Part shown: piece after piece, positions 1 to 7,117 of the stretch
How the letters are laid out: every line of letters starts with the position of its first letter
How positions within the stretch are numbered: position 1 is the first letter of the stretch
DNA from: Thermoplasmata archaeon
GTDB lineage: Archaea > Thermoplasmatota > Thermoplasmata > Thermoplasmatales > Thermoplasmataceae
DNA length: 17,099 bases
Assembly (NCBI GenBank): GCA_021797225.1
Contig: JAKAAE010000021.1
Coordinates: 1-17,099, forward strand
Reading direction: 5' to 3'
Made by a program: the position numbers and the translations under genes
The notes under the pieces: model-generated
The model's database searches: none
Told to the model about the DNA's origin: nothing
Seen by the model: only the letters and a program-made list of their open reading frames with translations

Positions 1-30
1 TCAGACGATACAGACGATACAGACCAGTAA
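1..30 (+). CDS. Possible C-terminal end of an upstream gene (partial)
   Basis: In frame 1 the first bases read Ser-Asp-Asp-Thr-Asp-Asp-Thr-Asp-Gln and then TAA at 28-30, which would be an acidic, low-complexity protein tail. Only nine codons are visible, so the family cannot be named. An open frame on the minus strand covers the same bases and is a rival reading. The plus-strand call rests on the acidic tail and on the non-coding look of the bases after the stop. Confidence 0.3.
   Translation, partial: SDDTDDTDQ
2..24 (+). repeat. Short 9-bp tandem direct repeat (2.5 copies)
   Basis: The unit cagacgata occurs at 2-10 and 11-19, followed by cagac at 20-24. Because the unit is 9 bases, it keeps the reading frame and encodes a repeated Asp-Asp-Thr unit on the plus strand. 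It may extend to the left of the window. Confidence 0.6.
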
Positions 31-373
31 TATATATAGCCCTTGTTTTCTTCAACAATTCAGAAAAATTATACATATAGTTCCTGTATTTCCTCCACTC
101 TAGACTAAAATGCTTAGATATATAGATCATAAATGAATTAAATGTAGCTATTTGAGTAGTGGAATATATTGATTGTATTAGGCTGTTTATAGAAAGAAGA
201 TTTAACCATATTGATGTATATTGTAAAAGTCTGGAATTATTATATTTTCTCGATTTCTACTAGGTCAATATACTCTTTATGGCTTGCCATGCATATTTCC
301 TTGCATCACAATTTTTATGATAATTTAAATAGTAGTTTATGAATTAACTAAAAAAAATAAAAGGGGTAATTTA
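31..373. other. AT-rich intergenic region
   Basis: About 340 bases without a convincing plus-strand gene. The right end carries the promoter and ribosome binding site of the gene at 374. The left two thirds contains a minus-strand frame open from about 253 to 1, described as a finding. I see no tRNA, CRISPR repeat or insertion-sequence end. Confidence 0.5.
324..331 (+). promoter_or_regulatory. TATA box of the 51-residue gene
   Basis: The octamer tttaaata is a good archaeal TATA box. A start of transcription about 26 bases past its centre falls near 354, leaving a leader of about 20 bases. That leader contains a ribosome binding site (aggggtaat, 362-370) ending 3 bases before ATG 374. Confidence 0.5.
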
Positions 374-529
374 ATGGATAAAGAAGAAAAAAAAGAAAAA
401 GAGGAGCTGAGGCAGCAGAAAAAATATCTAAAGGACAGAAAAAAGATCTTGAAGAGTGAAGAGAAGTCGAATTCGGCGGAAGATGCCGCCGATGCTGAAG
501 AAAAATCCGGTGGTGGAACGTTTCAATAA
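374..529 (+). CDS. Small highly charged protein, 51 residues, unknown function
   Basis: ATG 374-376 to TAA 527-529. I do not recognise a family. Residues 1-31 are almost all Lys, Glu, Arg, Gln and Asp and should form one charged helix or coiled coil, with a basic core around Lys-Tyr-Leu-Lys-Asp-Arg-Lys-Lys (residues 17-24). Residues 32-44 are an Ala/Glu/Asp-rich linker, and the protein ends Gly-Gly-Gly-Thr-Phe-Gln. Acidic and basic residues are roughly balanced. Support that it is a real gene: a TATA box 43 bases upstream, a GGGGT ribosome binding site at 7-base spacing, and a T-run just past the stop. There is no signal peptide or membrane segment. It lies 96 bases before tricorn, which has its own promoter. 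A nucleic-acid-binding or ribosome-associated role is possible but is only inference. Confidence 0.65.
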   Translation: MDKEEKKEKEELRQQKKYLKDRKKILKSEEKSNSAEDAADAEEKSGGGTFQ

Positions 530-539
530 TTATCCTAAC

Positions 540-545
540 TTTTTT
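540..545 (+). terminator. Candidate T-run terminator after the 51-residue gene
   Basis: Six T's in a row lie 10 bases after the stop at 529, followed by a weak 6-bp inverted repeat (550-555 with 562-567). Archaeal terminators are often simple T-runs. This one is short, so the call is weak. Confidence 0.3.
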
Positions 546-596
546 AATAAGAATTCTGAATAATTCTGTATAGAAATAGTTGTGGTGCCCTTATAA

Positions 597-605
597 TTAT
601 AAATA
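597..605 (+). promoter_or_regulatory. TATA box of tricorn protease (leaderless)
   Basis: The string ttataaata is centred near 601. Transcription starting about 26 bases on would begin at about 627, at ATG 626. No Shine-Dalgarno site is present, which fits a leaderless mRNA and argues for 626 over the in-frame ATG at 620. Confidence 0.6.
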
Positions 606-625
606 CATAATACAAATATATGATA

Positions 626-3600
626 ATGAATAGATACCTAATGTACCCAGACATAAAAGATGATCTGATAGTTTTTGTACATGATAATGACCTATGGAGA
701 TATAGCCTTAAAACAGGAGTAACTGAAAGACTCACAAACAATCTTGGAATAGTAACATCTCCTAGAATAAGTCCTGATAAGAAATTTGTATATTTTAGAT
801 TAATGACCGGTAAATCTGCTGATAGTTCTGATATATATTCGATTGAACTAAGTTCAGGCAAACTTGCAAGAGTTACCTATGTTTCCGGAAAAAGTGTTAG
901 TAGAAGGATGTATACATCTATTGCCGGATTTGATAAGGACAATAAATTGGTTGTTTCCACAGATATGTATTATCCATTTGGAACTCCAATGCTTTTCAGG
1001 GTTGAAAATAATAATTTATATCCCTTGAATTTTGGGCCTGCTCTGAATATTATATACGATAAAGATGGCGTATATCTCGGGAGGAACACAATAGATATGC
1101 CACACTGGAAACACTATAAGGGTGGAACACGGGGGAAAATACTGGTAGGAAAGAATATGAATTTTAAAATAGTAGTTGATCTGGAATCCAATGTAAACTG
1201 CCCGATGATTTATAATGGTAATTTATGCTTTATTTCGGATCATCAGGGTACAGGAAATATATATTCCATATCAGCCAAGGGGGAATTGACAAAGTTAACA
1301 GACTTTAGTGATTACTACGTTAGAAATGCAAATTCTGATGGGAATAGCATAATATTCCAGAAGGCGGGATCTTTATTTTTACTACATGATGGAAATATAT
1401 CAGAACTTAATATTGAAATAAATGTACCTTCGATCAATAGAGAAATAAGAATATTGAAGGCTGTAGACTATTTAACCGGATATGGTCTTGATTATTCTGG
1501 TGAAATGCTATCCTTAACTACACGGGGTCAGGTTCTCTATACAGGTATTAAAGGAGGACCAATATTCAATATAAACAAATTGAAAAACCAGATAGTAAAA
1601 TTTTCCAGGCAGGATTTGATTGTTTACAGTTACGGTGAAAATGAGGATTTAATTTCTATATATGATTTAAACGGGGAAATCAGGAATAATTTCCTGTTTG
1701 ATAAGGGAATAATTGTAAATATCAAAGCATCTCCTGATGGTAAAAAAATAGCAATTGCCAACAACAGATTTGAATTGTTTATGTTAACACCGGAAAACGG
1801 AAAGGTAGATAAAATAGATGAAAGCGAATCTGATTCTATTGATGACTTTTCCTGGTCAAATGATTCTAGACTCCTCGCATATTCATTTCCGGAATCCAGC
1901 TATTTTGGATATAACGGTAGCAGTTATATCAAAATCTATGACACTGAAGCCAAAAAATCATACAGATGTACCACCTCCGGCTCCATAGACTTTAAGCCAG
2001 TTTTCAACAGTAAAGATGATTATTTATATTATCTATCGAAGAGATCACTTGACCCTGTCATGGATCAATTAGTATTTAATCTAGGGTATCCTGCCATCAC
2101 CAAACCCTATGCACTACCATTAAAAGGTAACAGCATACCTATTTTTTCAGAAATTCCAGATGAACTTCTCAAAAATCGTGAAAATAAATATTTACTGGAT
2201 GACATAGCCAGGTTCAGTCAGGTGTTTCCCGTAGATGCTATGGATTATGTGGACATTTATCCAGTTGATGATGGAGTACTATTACTGCATATGCCTATTG
2301 AAGGTGCCATGAAAAGTTATTTATTCAATGATGGTGAAAAATCAGGTCAGTTACAATTATTCAGCTTTAAAACCAATAAATCTGAAACCTATGAAGATAG
2401 TGTTGTCAGCTTCTATCCATCTGGGAATGGCAGATACCTGATGATCAGAAAACCTGGAAATAAATTCATAAAAAGGGAAATAACTACCAAAAAGGATGAA
2501 GATATAAACATGGATAGACTGAAACTGATTGTAAATCCACCCATGGAATGGGAAAACATGCTGTATGATACATATAGGCTTATAGGAGAAAATTTCTGGA
2601 GTGTTCAAAAGCTCAAAGTAATTGGTAATAAGCCTTATATTAAATACAAAAAACTTCTTGAAAGGGTGAGCTGCAGATTTGAACTTTCTGATATACTGAG
2701 AGAAATGCAGGGGGAATATGGAACTTCCCATTCCTATGAAATTGGTGGAGATTTATCATCTGTTGAATCAAAGGGCATAGGTAAGCTTGGCATTGATTAC
2801 ATTTACAAGGATGGAAAATACATAATCAAAAAGATATACAGTGGCGATTTATCCAATGAGAATGAAAAGTCTCCATTAATGTACACAGATATAAAGGAAA
2901 ACGATGTGTTGAAATCTGTCAATGGCATTGAATTGAGTGAAGATTTCAATCCAGACAGAGCCCTGTTGAACCATTCAGATGAAATCGTAAAGATTGAAGC
3001 CCAGAGGGATAATGAAATAAAAAGCTACTTTGTAAGAACCCTGAATGATGAAAAATATTTAAGATACCGAAATTTTGTAGAAACAAATCGTGAGTATGTG
3101 CATAAAGTCGCATGTGAAAGGGTAGGTTACATTCATATTCCGGATATGGGAATGAATGGTTATAATGAATTTTTCAGGCTTTATGACCGCGAATCAAACA
3201 GGGAAGCTTTGATAGTTGATTTAAGATTCAATGGTGGTGGTTTTGTTTCACAGTTACTTCTTGAAAAAATAGCCAGGAAGAGAATAGGTTACGACGTCCC
3301 CCGGCGTGGAATTATTACCCCGTACCCTATTGATTCCGTTAATGGTCCACTGGTTGCACTGACAAATGAATATGCAGGATCTGACGGGGATATAGGGACC
3401 CATGTGTTCAAACTAATGCATCTGGGAAAGGTCATCGGAACCAGAACCTGGGGCGGTGTTGTTGGAATAAATCCTAAAATCAAGCTTCTGGATGGTACAA
3501 CTGTTACCCAGCCACAGTTTGCAACGTGGTTTTCAGATGTTAAATACGGACTGGAAAATTACGGAACAGACCCAGATATACCAGTTGAATATATGCCACA

Positions 3601-3697
3601 GGATTTTTTAAATAATAAGGACCCTCAGCTTGAAAGGGGAATTGAACTGGCCCTGGAAGAGATCAAAACATACAAAAAATTGAATTTAAGCGACTGA
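626..3697 (+). CDS. tri: Tricorn protease
   Basis: A cytosolic, self-assembling serine peptidase (MEROPS family S41) that cuts proteasome products into di- to tetrapeptides. The protein is 1023 residues from ATG 626, and the Thermoplasma protein is of similar size. Order: six-bladed propeller (about 1-270), seven-bladed propeller (about 280-640), C1 domain, PDZ (about 725-812) and C2. All key residues I know align in spacing: Ser701-His702 (S745/H746 in T. acidophilum), oxyanion Gly872 (G918), Asp890 of the S1 pocket (D936), nucleophile Ser919 followed by Asp920 (S965/D966), and Glu977 (E1023). Arg93-Arg94 match the pair that clamps the substrate C-terminus. From ATG 626 the first 95 residues align with Thermoplasma tricorn without a gap, as I recall that sequence; the alternative ATG at 620 adds two residues. 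Its partner aminopeptidases F1-F3 are not in this window. Confidence 0.96.
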   Translation: MNRYLMYPDIKDDLIVFVHDNDLWRYSLKTGVTERLTNNLGIVTSPRISPDKKFVYFRLMTGKSADSSDIYSIELSSGKLARVTYVSGKSVSRRMYTSIAGFDKDNKLVVSTDMYYPFGTPMLFRVENNNLYPLNFGPALNIIYDKDGVYLGRNTIDMPHWKHYKGGTRGKILVGKNMNFKIVVDLESNVNCPMIYNGNLCFISDHQGTGNIYSISAKGELTKLTDFSDYYVRNANSDGNSIIFQKAGSLFLLHDGNISELNIEINVPSINREIRILKAVDYLTGYGLDYSGEMLSLTTRGQVLYTGIKGGPIFNINKLKNQIVKFSRQDLIVYSYGENEDLISIYDLNGEIRNNFLFDKGIIVNIKASPDGKKIAIANNRFELFMLTPENGKVDKIDESESDSIDDFSWSNDSRLLAYSFPESSYFGYNGSSYIKIYDTEAKKSYRCTTSGSIDFKPVFNSKDDYLYYLSKRSLDPVMDQLVFNLGYPAITKPYALPLKGNSIPIFSEIPDELLKNRENKYLLDDIARFSQVFPVDAMDYVDIYPVDDGVLLLHMPIEGAMKSYLFNDGEKSGQLQLFSFKTNKSETYEDSVVSFYPSGNGRYLMIRKPGNKFIKREITTKKDEDINMDRLKLIVNPPMEWENMLYDTYRLIGENFWSVQKLKVIGNKPYIKYKKLLERVSCRFELSDILREMQGEYGTSHSYEIGGDLSSVESKGIGKLGIDYIYKDGKYIIKKIYSGDLSNENEKSPLMYTDIKENDVLKSVNGIELSEDFNPDRALLNHSDEIVKIEAQRDNEIKSYFVRTLNDEKYLRYRNFVETNREYVHKVACERVGYIHIPDMGMNGYNEFFRLYDRESNREALIVDLRFNGGGFVSQLLLEKIARKRIGYDVPRRGIITPYPIDSVNGPLVALTNEYAGSDGDIGTHVFKLMHLGKVIGTRTWGGVVGINPKIKLLDGTTVTQPQFATWFSDVKYGLENYGTDPDIPVEYMPQDFLNNKDPQLERGIELALEEIKTYKKLNLSD

Positions 3698-3721
3698 TTT
3701 GCATTGAATTCAATATCTTAC

Positions 3722-3728
3722 TTTTTTT
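3722..3728 (+). terminator. Candidate T-run terminator after tricorn
   Basis: Seven T's lie 24 bases past the tricorn stop, preceded by a 12-bp perfect palindrome (attgaattcaat, 3703-3714). The palindrome is too short for a firm intrinsic terminator, but a T-run here fits archaeal termination. Confidence 0.35.
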
Positions 3729-3799
3729 CCTAAAATTTTATATGAACAGAATTTAATTATTGGTTTCTACATCATAATAGTAAAATTAGAAATTGTAAA

Positions 3800-3807
3800 T
3801 TTAAATG
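3800..3807 (+). promoter_or_regulatory. TATA box of the glycosyltransferase gene
   Basis: The string tttaaatg at 3800-3807 is centred near 3804, which predicts transcription starting around 3830, just before ATG 3841. The ATG at 3805 lies inside this box, so it cannot be the start if the box is used. Confidence 0.45.
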
Positions 3808-3840
3808 TTAAAATTAATAATAAGTAACCGATTCCGTTTT

Positions 3841-4950
3841 ATGGATGAACCAAAAATTGTTCAGATCTGCCATGGAAAGATTTATCCTCCATATGTTTCT
3901 GCATACTCACTCAGGGCAAATAATCTTTTAACAGGTTATAATACAAAAATAGTTTCCACAGGTGGTATGATTATTAAGGACAATTTTATTAACAATATCA
4001 GGGAATACAGATCGCTGCTTACCACCTTTTATGCAGCAATAAAGAGAAACAGATACTTTGAAATAGCCTTGTCCAGAGGCCAGTTCGTAAGGAAAAAATA
4101 TATAGTTTCAGTTAAATCTATTATTTCTGAATCTGATATAGTTATCCTGGAAGGACCGTGGCAATATTATCTTTTTAAGGATTCTCTAAAGAATAAATAT
4201 TTGGTGTATGATGCCCATAACGCCGAGTCTCTTCTACGGAAGGGAAATAAATACTATGAATACACTGCAAAGTTGGAAAAAGATCTTGTGAATGGTTCCA
4301 ACCTCATTCTAAGTGTGGCAACACGGGATATGAATTATTTTATTAAAAATTTCAATGCTAAAAATATTTTTCTTGCAACGCATATACTGGGCAACCAGAA
4401 ATATCAATGGAATGGTAAAACCTCAAAGAATATTATTTTTATAGGGTCAATGTACAAACCAAATATTGATGCAGTTAATTTTATACTGGGCATAGCAAGG
4501 CAATTACCTGACTTCAGATTTAGCATTATTGGAAACGTTAACCTCCACAGATTTCCACATGTGCCTGGAAATGTCAAATTTTATGGAATGATAAATGAAG
4601 ATGAAAAAAATAAAATTTTATCGTCCAGCATTCTTGCCCTGAATCCGGTGTTCGAGGGGGGTGGAAGAAACGTGAAAATGGTTGATTATATTATGCACGG
4701 GATACCCATCATTACAACTGAGATAGGATCCAGGGGATTTTCCGAATATAATATAAATAAAGCGTTCATAGTTGACAGCGGTAAAAATTATGTTTCAATT
4801 ATTAAAGACCTTACATCTGACAGGGAAACTCTGGAAACAATGTCAAGATCCATTGAAGAATTGAGAGATGCAATGATTAAAAAGGAGGGTGTAGTAGATG
4901 CCTCCAGAATAATTATGAGGGAATACAATAAATGGAAATCTAAAAAATAA
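3841..4950 (+). CDS. GT4-type glycosyltransferase
   Basis: A GT-B fold glycosyltransferase that probably moves a sugar from a nucleotide donor to a glycolipid or glycoprotein; donor and acceptor cannot be told. The start at 3841 gives 369 residues and begins directly with the first Rossmann strand (Pro-Lys-Ile-Val-Gln-Ile-Cys). The longer frame from 3805 adds 12 residues that do not fit the fold and starts inside the TATA box. The C-terminal half has the family's strand with Ile-Phe-Ile-Gly-Ser, then Asn-Pro-Val-Phe-Glu-Gly-Gly-Gly-Arg-Asn with donor-binding Glu272, and the helix and turn His-Gly-Ile-Pro-Ile-Ile-Thr-Thr. There is no signal peptide or clear membrane segment, so it acts at the cytoplasmic face. 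It has its own promoter; tricorn and cysS beside it look functionally unrelated. Confidence 0.82.
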   Translation: MDEPKIVQICHGKIYPPYVSAYSLRANNLLTGYNTKIVSTGGMIIKDNFINNIREYRSLLTTFYAAIKRNRYFEIALSRGQFVRKKYIVSVKSIISESDIVILEGPWQYYLFKDSLKNKYLVYDAHNAESLLRKGNKYYEYTAKLEKDLVNGSNLILSVATRDMNYFIKNFNAKNIFLATHILGNQKYQWNGKTSKNIIFIGSMYKPNIDAVNFILGIARQLPDFRFSIIGNVNLHRFPHVPGNVKFYGMINEDEKNKILSSSILALNPVFEGGGRNVKMVDYIMHGIPIITTEIGSRGFSEYNINKAFIVDSGKNYVSIIKDLTSDRETLETMSRSIEELRDAMIKKEGVVDASRIIMREYNKWKSKK

Positions 4951-4989
4951 ATAATATTTTGCAGTAATTTTGGGAATGCTATTTCTGGA

Positions 4990-4998
4990 TTAAATTTA
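4990..4998 (+). promoter_or_regulatory. TATA box of cysS (leaderless)
   Basis: The string ttaaattta is centred near 4994, predicting transcription starting at about 5020-5023, right at the start codon. No ribosome binding site is visible. Confidence 0.55.
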
Positions 4999-5022
4999 TT
5001 TATTACACTATAATCTGTATTG

Positions 5023-6390
5023 ATGATAATTCATAATACACTTGGAGGAGAAAATCAGGAATTTGTACCACTACACCCTGAAAGAATAAATATGTTTGTT
5101 TGCGGTCCAACGGTATATGATGATTCACATATAGGCCATGCAAGAACGAATATATTCTTCGATGTTATTGCCAAATATCTAGGTGCAAGAGGATATTCGG
5201 TTTTTTATCTACAGAATATTACGGATATAGATGACAAAATAATCAACAGGGCAAAAGAAGAGGGAAAATCATATTCGGACGTTTCGGATTTTTATTTCAA
5301 AAGATATCTTTCGGTAATGAAAGCCCTGAAGATAGACAGTATTAATTATTATGCCAGGGCAAGCCTTTACATAGATGAAATTGAGGATCAGATTAAAAGA
5401 ATCATGAAAAAAGGATATGCATATGAAACCACCGACGGCATCTATTTCAGGGTTAAAAAATTCAGTGATTACGGCAAACTTTCAGGCCAGAACATGAATG
5501 AAATAAAGGCAAATGCCCGTGGGATCATCACTGAGAAGAAAGAAGCACCTGAAGATTTTGTCCTCTGGAAGAAGATGAAGCCCGGCGAGCCGTACTGGGA
5601 ATCTCAATGGGGTAAGGGCAGGCCCGGGTGGCATATAGAAGACACTGCGATTACCGAGGCATATTTCGGAACAAAATACGATATTCATGGGGGCGGTAGC
5701 GACCTGATATTTCCGCATCATGAGGCAGAAATTGCTCAAATGAGGTCGATCAGTGGCGAGAAGTATCTGGCACGCTACTGGATTCATACAGGCATGGTAA
5801 ATATCAACAGTGAAAAAATGTCAAAATCATTGAAAAATTTCATAAAAACAGCAGATGTGCTCCAGAAATACAGACCTGAGGTACTCCGATTTGCCATGGT
5901 AAATTCCAATTACAATAGCATAATAGATTATTCAGAACAGTTAATGGAGGATTCAAAAAACTCAGTGGAAAAAATAAATATACTTTACAGAAAGCTCAAA
6001 GGCTTCAGAAATATTTCCGGCAAATATATTATAAAAAGTGATGAGACAATAAACAATTTAAATAATATTATGGACAAAAACTTTGATACCAGATCTTTAA
6101 TAAGAGAGTTATTATCATTCGTTTCTGATATAAATAAGAATTTAGATGACCTATCACCAGAATCAGCTGCAGGTGCTGTAAAAGTTATTGAGTATTGTGA
6201 TTCTTTTCTCTCAATCCTTTTTAATTCAACACTGGATGCGGACTGGATCGTAGATCTCGCTGTAGAAATAAGAAACAGGGCCAGAAAAAACAAAAATTAT
6301 GAGTTATCTGACTATATAAGGGAAGAACTACAGAAACATAAAATATACATAGAAGATAATGGCGATAGCACAACATGGTTAAACTCATGA
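5023..6390 (+). CDS. cysS: Cysteinyl-tRNA synthetase
   Basis: Class I aminoacyl-tRNA synthetase that charges tRNA-Cys in the cytosol. From ATG 5023 it has 455 residues, close to the E. coli enzyme (461). A TTG directly in front (5020-5022) could be read as the start but is less likely. HIGH motif at residues 36-39; KMSKS at 265-269; the cysteine-site stretch His-Gly-Gly-Gly-Ser-Asp-Leu and Pro-His-His-Glu-Ala-Glu are intact. Of the four zinc ligands known in E. coli (C28, C209, H234, E238), Cys27, His232 and Glu236 are present, but the C209 position is Asp207. The spacing from it to His232 is the normal 25 residues, so this is not an alignment slip. The C-terminal helical tRNA-binding part is present. 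It is a single gene with its own promoter. Confidence 0.96.
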   Translation: MIIHNTLGGENQEFVPLHPERINMFVCGPTVYDDSHIGHARTNIFFDVIAKYLGARGYSVFYLQNITDIDDKIINRAKEEGKSYSDVSDFYFKRYLSVMKALKIDSINYYARASLYIDEIEDQIKRIMKKGYAYETTDGIYFRVKKFSDYGKLSGQNMNEIKANARGIITEKKEAPEDFVLWKKMKPGEPYWESQWGKGRPGWHIEDTAITEAYFGTKYDIHGGGSDLIFPHHEAEIAQMRSISGEKYLARYWIHTGMVNINSEKMSKSLKNFIKTADVLQKYRPEVLRFAMVNSNYNSIIDYSEQLMEDSKNSVEKINILYRKLKGFRNISGKYIIKSDETINNLNNIMDKNFDTRSLIRELLSFVSDINKNLDDLSPESAAGAVKVIEYCDSFLSILFNSTLDADWIVDLAVEIRNRARKNKNYELSDYIREELQKHKIYIEDNGDSTTWLNS

Positions 6391-6524
6391 GGTCATGCGG
6401 ATGAATAGATATTAATAATTATTTTATGAGTACAGAAATAATCCGCTTATTACTCTACCATGGTAAAAAAGATACTATAAAATGCTCTGGTTCTTTAACA
6501 GTTATTGTTTGATCTCATTACAGA

Positions 6525-6533
6525 ATTCATAAA
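6525..6533 (+). promoter_or_regulatory. TATA box of the NAD salvage operon
   Basis: attcataaa (6525-6533) is a moderate TATA box, predicting transcription starting near 6555-6563 and a leaderless or nearly leaderless mRNA from ATG 6563. The upstream ATG 6533 is part of the box. A second AT-rich string (tataaatta, from 6541) lies too close to 6563 to serve it. Confidence 0.4.
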
Positions 6534-6562
6534 TGCTTAATATAAATTATTTATTTCCGTTT

Positions 6563-7117
6563 ATGGATTCAATTAAAAATTCATGTATACTTGTTATTGA
6601 TATGATTAATGATTTTGTCAATGGTAAATTTGGCAATTCTAATGCAGTAATGGCTGTTAAGAATGCCACAAATACACTCAAAGACCTAAATGGAAAGATT
6701 CCTGTGGTATTTGTCAAGGATGATCATATTGATAATGATCCAGAATTTAAAGTGTGGGGTGAACACGCCCTGCATGGAACGCATGGATCGGAGATTGTTG
6801 ATGAACTCCAGGGATTTCCTGATTATATCATTAACAAAAGGCATTTTGATGCATTTTTTGATACGGATCTGGACTCACTTCTGAGGGCGCTGGAAATCCG
6901 TAAACTATACATATTCGGTATTTCAACTGATATATGTGTGGAACATACCTGTGCCGGCGCATTTTTTAGATATTATCAGGTAGAGGTTGTGTCTGATTTA
7001 TGTGCATGTATAGATAGCTCAAGGCAGATATCTTCACTGAATAACATTAAAATAAATTATGGATATAACGCTATAAATTCGGATAAATTAAAACAAGAGG
7101 TATTTAAAAATGAATAA
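6563..7117 (+). CDS. pncA: Nicotinamidase (isochorismatase family)
   Basis: Hydrolyses nicotinamide to nicotinate and ammonia, the first step of deamidating NAD salvage. It has 184 residues from ATG 6563, near the Pyrococcus enzyme (about 180). The catalytic triad is Asp13 (Val-Ile-Asp-Met-Ile-Asn-Asp-Phe), Lys92 (Asn-Lys-Arg-His-Phe) and Cys125 (Ser-Thr-Asp-Ile-Cys-Val). Likely metal ligands are Asp53, His55 and His68 (Trp-Gly-Glu-His). The longer frame from 6533 adds ten residues with no family counterpart and begins inside the TATA box. The gene overlaps the next by 8 bases; since that one encodes nicotinate phosphoribosyltransferase, the substrate call is firmer than sequence alone would allow. 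Another isochorismatase-family hydrolase is the alternative. Confidence 0.88.
   Translation: MDSIKNSCILVIDMINDFVNGKFGNSNAVMAVKNATNTLKDLNGKIPVVFVKDDHIDNDPEFKVWGEHALHGTHGSEIVDELQGFPDYIINKRHFDAFFDTDLDSLLRALEIRKLYIFGISTDICVEHTCAGAFFRYYQVEVVSDLCACIDSSRQISSLNNIKINYGYNAINSDKLKQEVFKNE
7097..7101 (+). promoter_or_regulatory. Shine-Dalgarno site of the phosphoribosyltransferase gene
   Basis: gaggt lies 8 bases before ATG 7110, inside the end of the nicotinamidase gene. Genes inside operons here carry such sites, while first genes lack them. It supports 7110 as the start. Confidence 0.6.

Noticed and set aside
544..861. 105-codon minus-strand frame over the start of tricorn
   Set aside because: It lies opposite a gene with clear family identity, is low in complexity and has no promoter or ribosome binding site.
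6397..6446. gcggat/atccgc inverted repeat after cysS, possible terminator
   Set aside because: Only 6 bp with a loop of 38 bases and no T-run directly after; chance is the simpler explanation.
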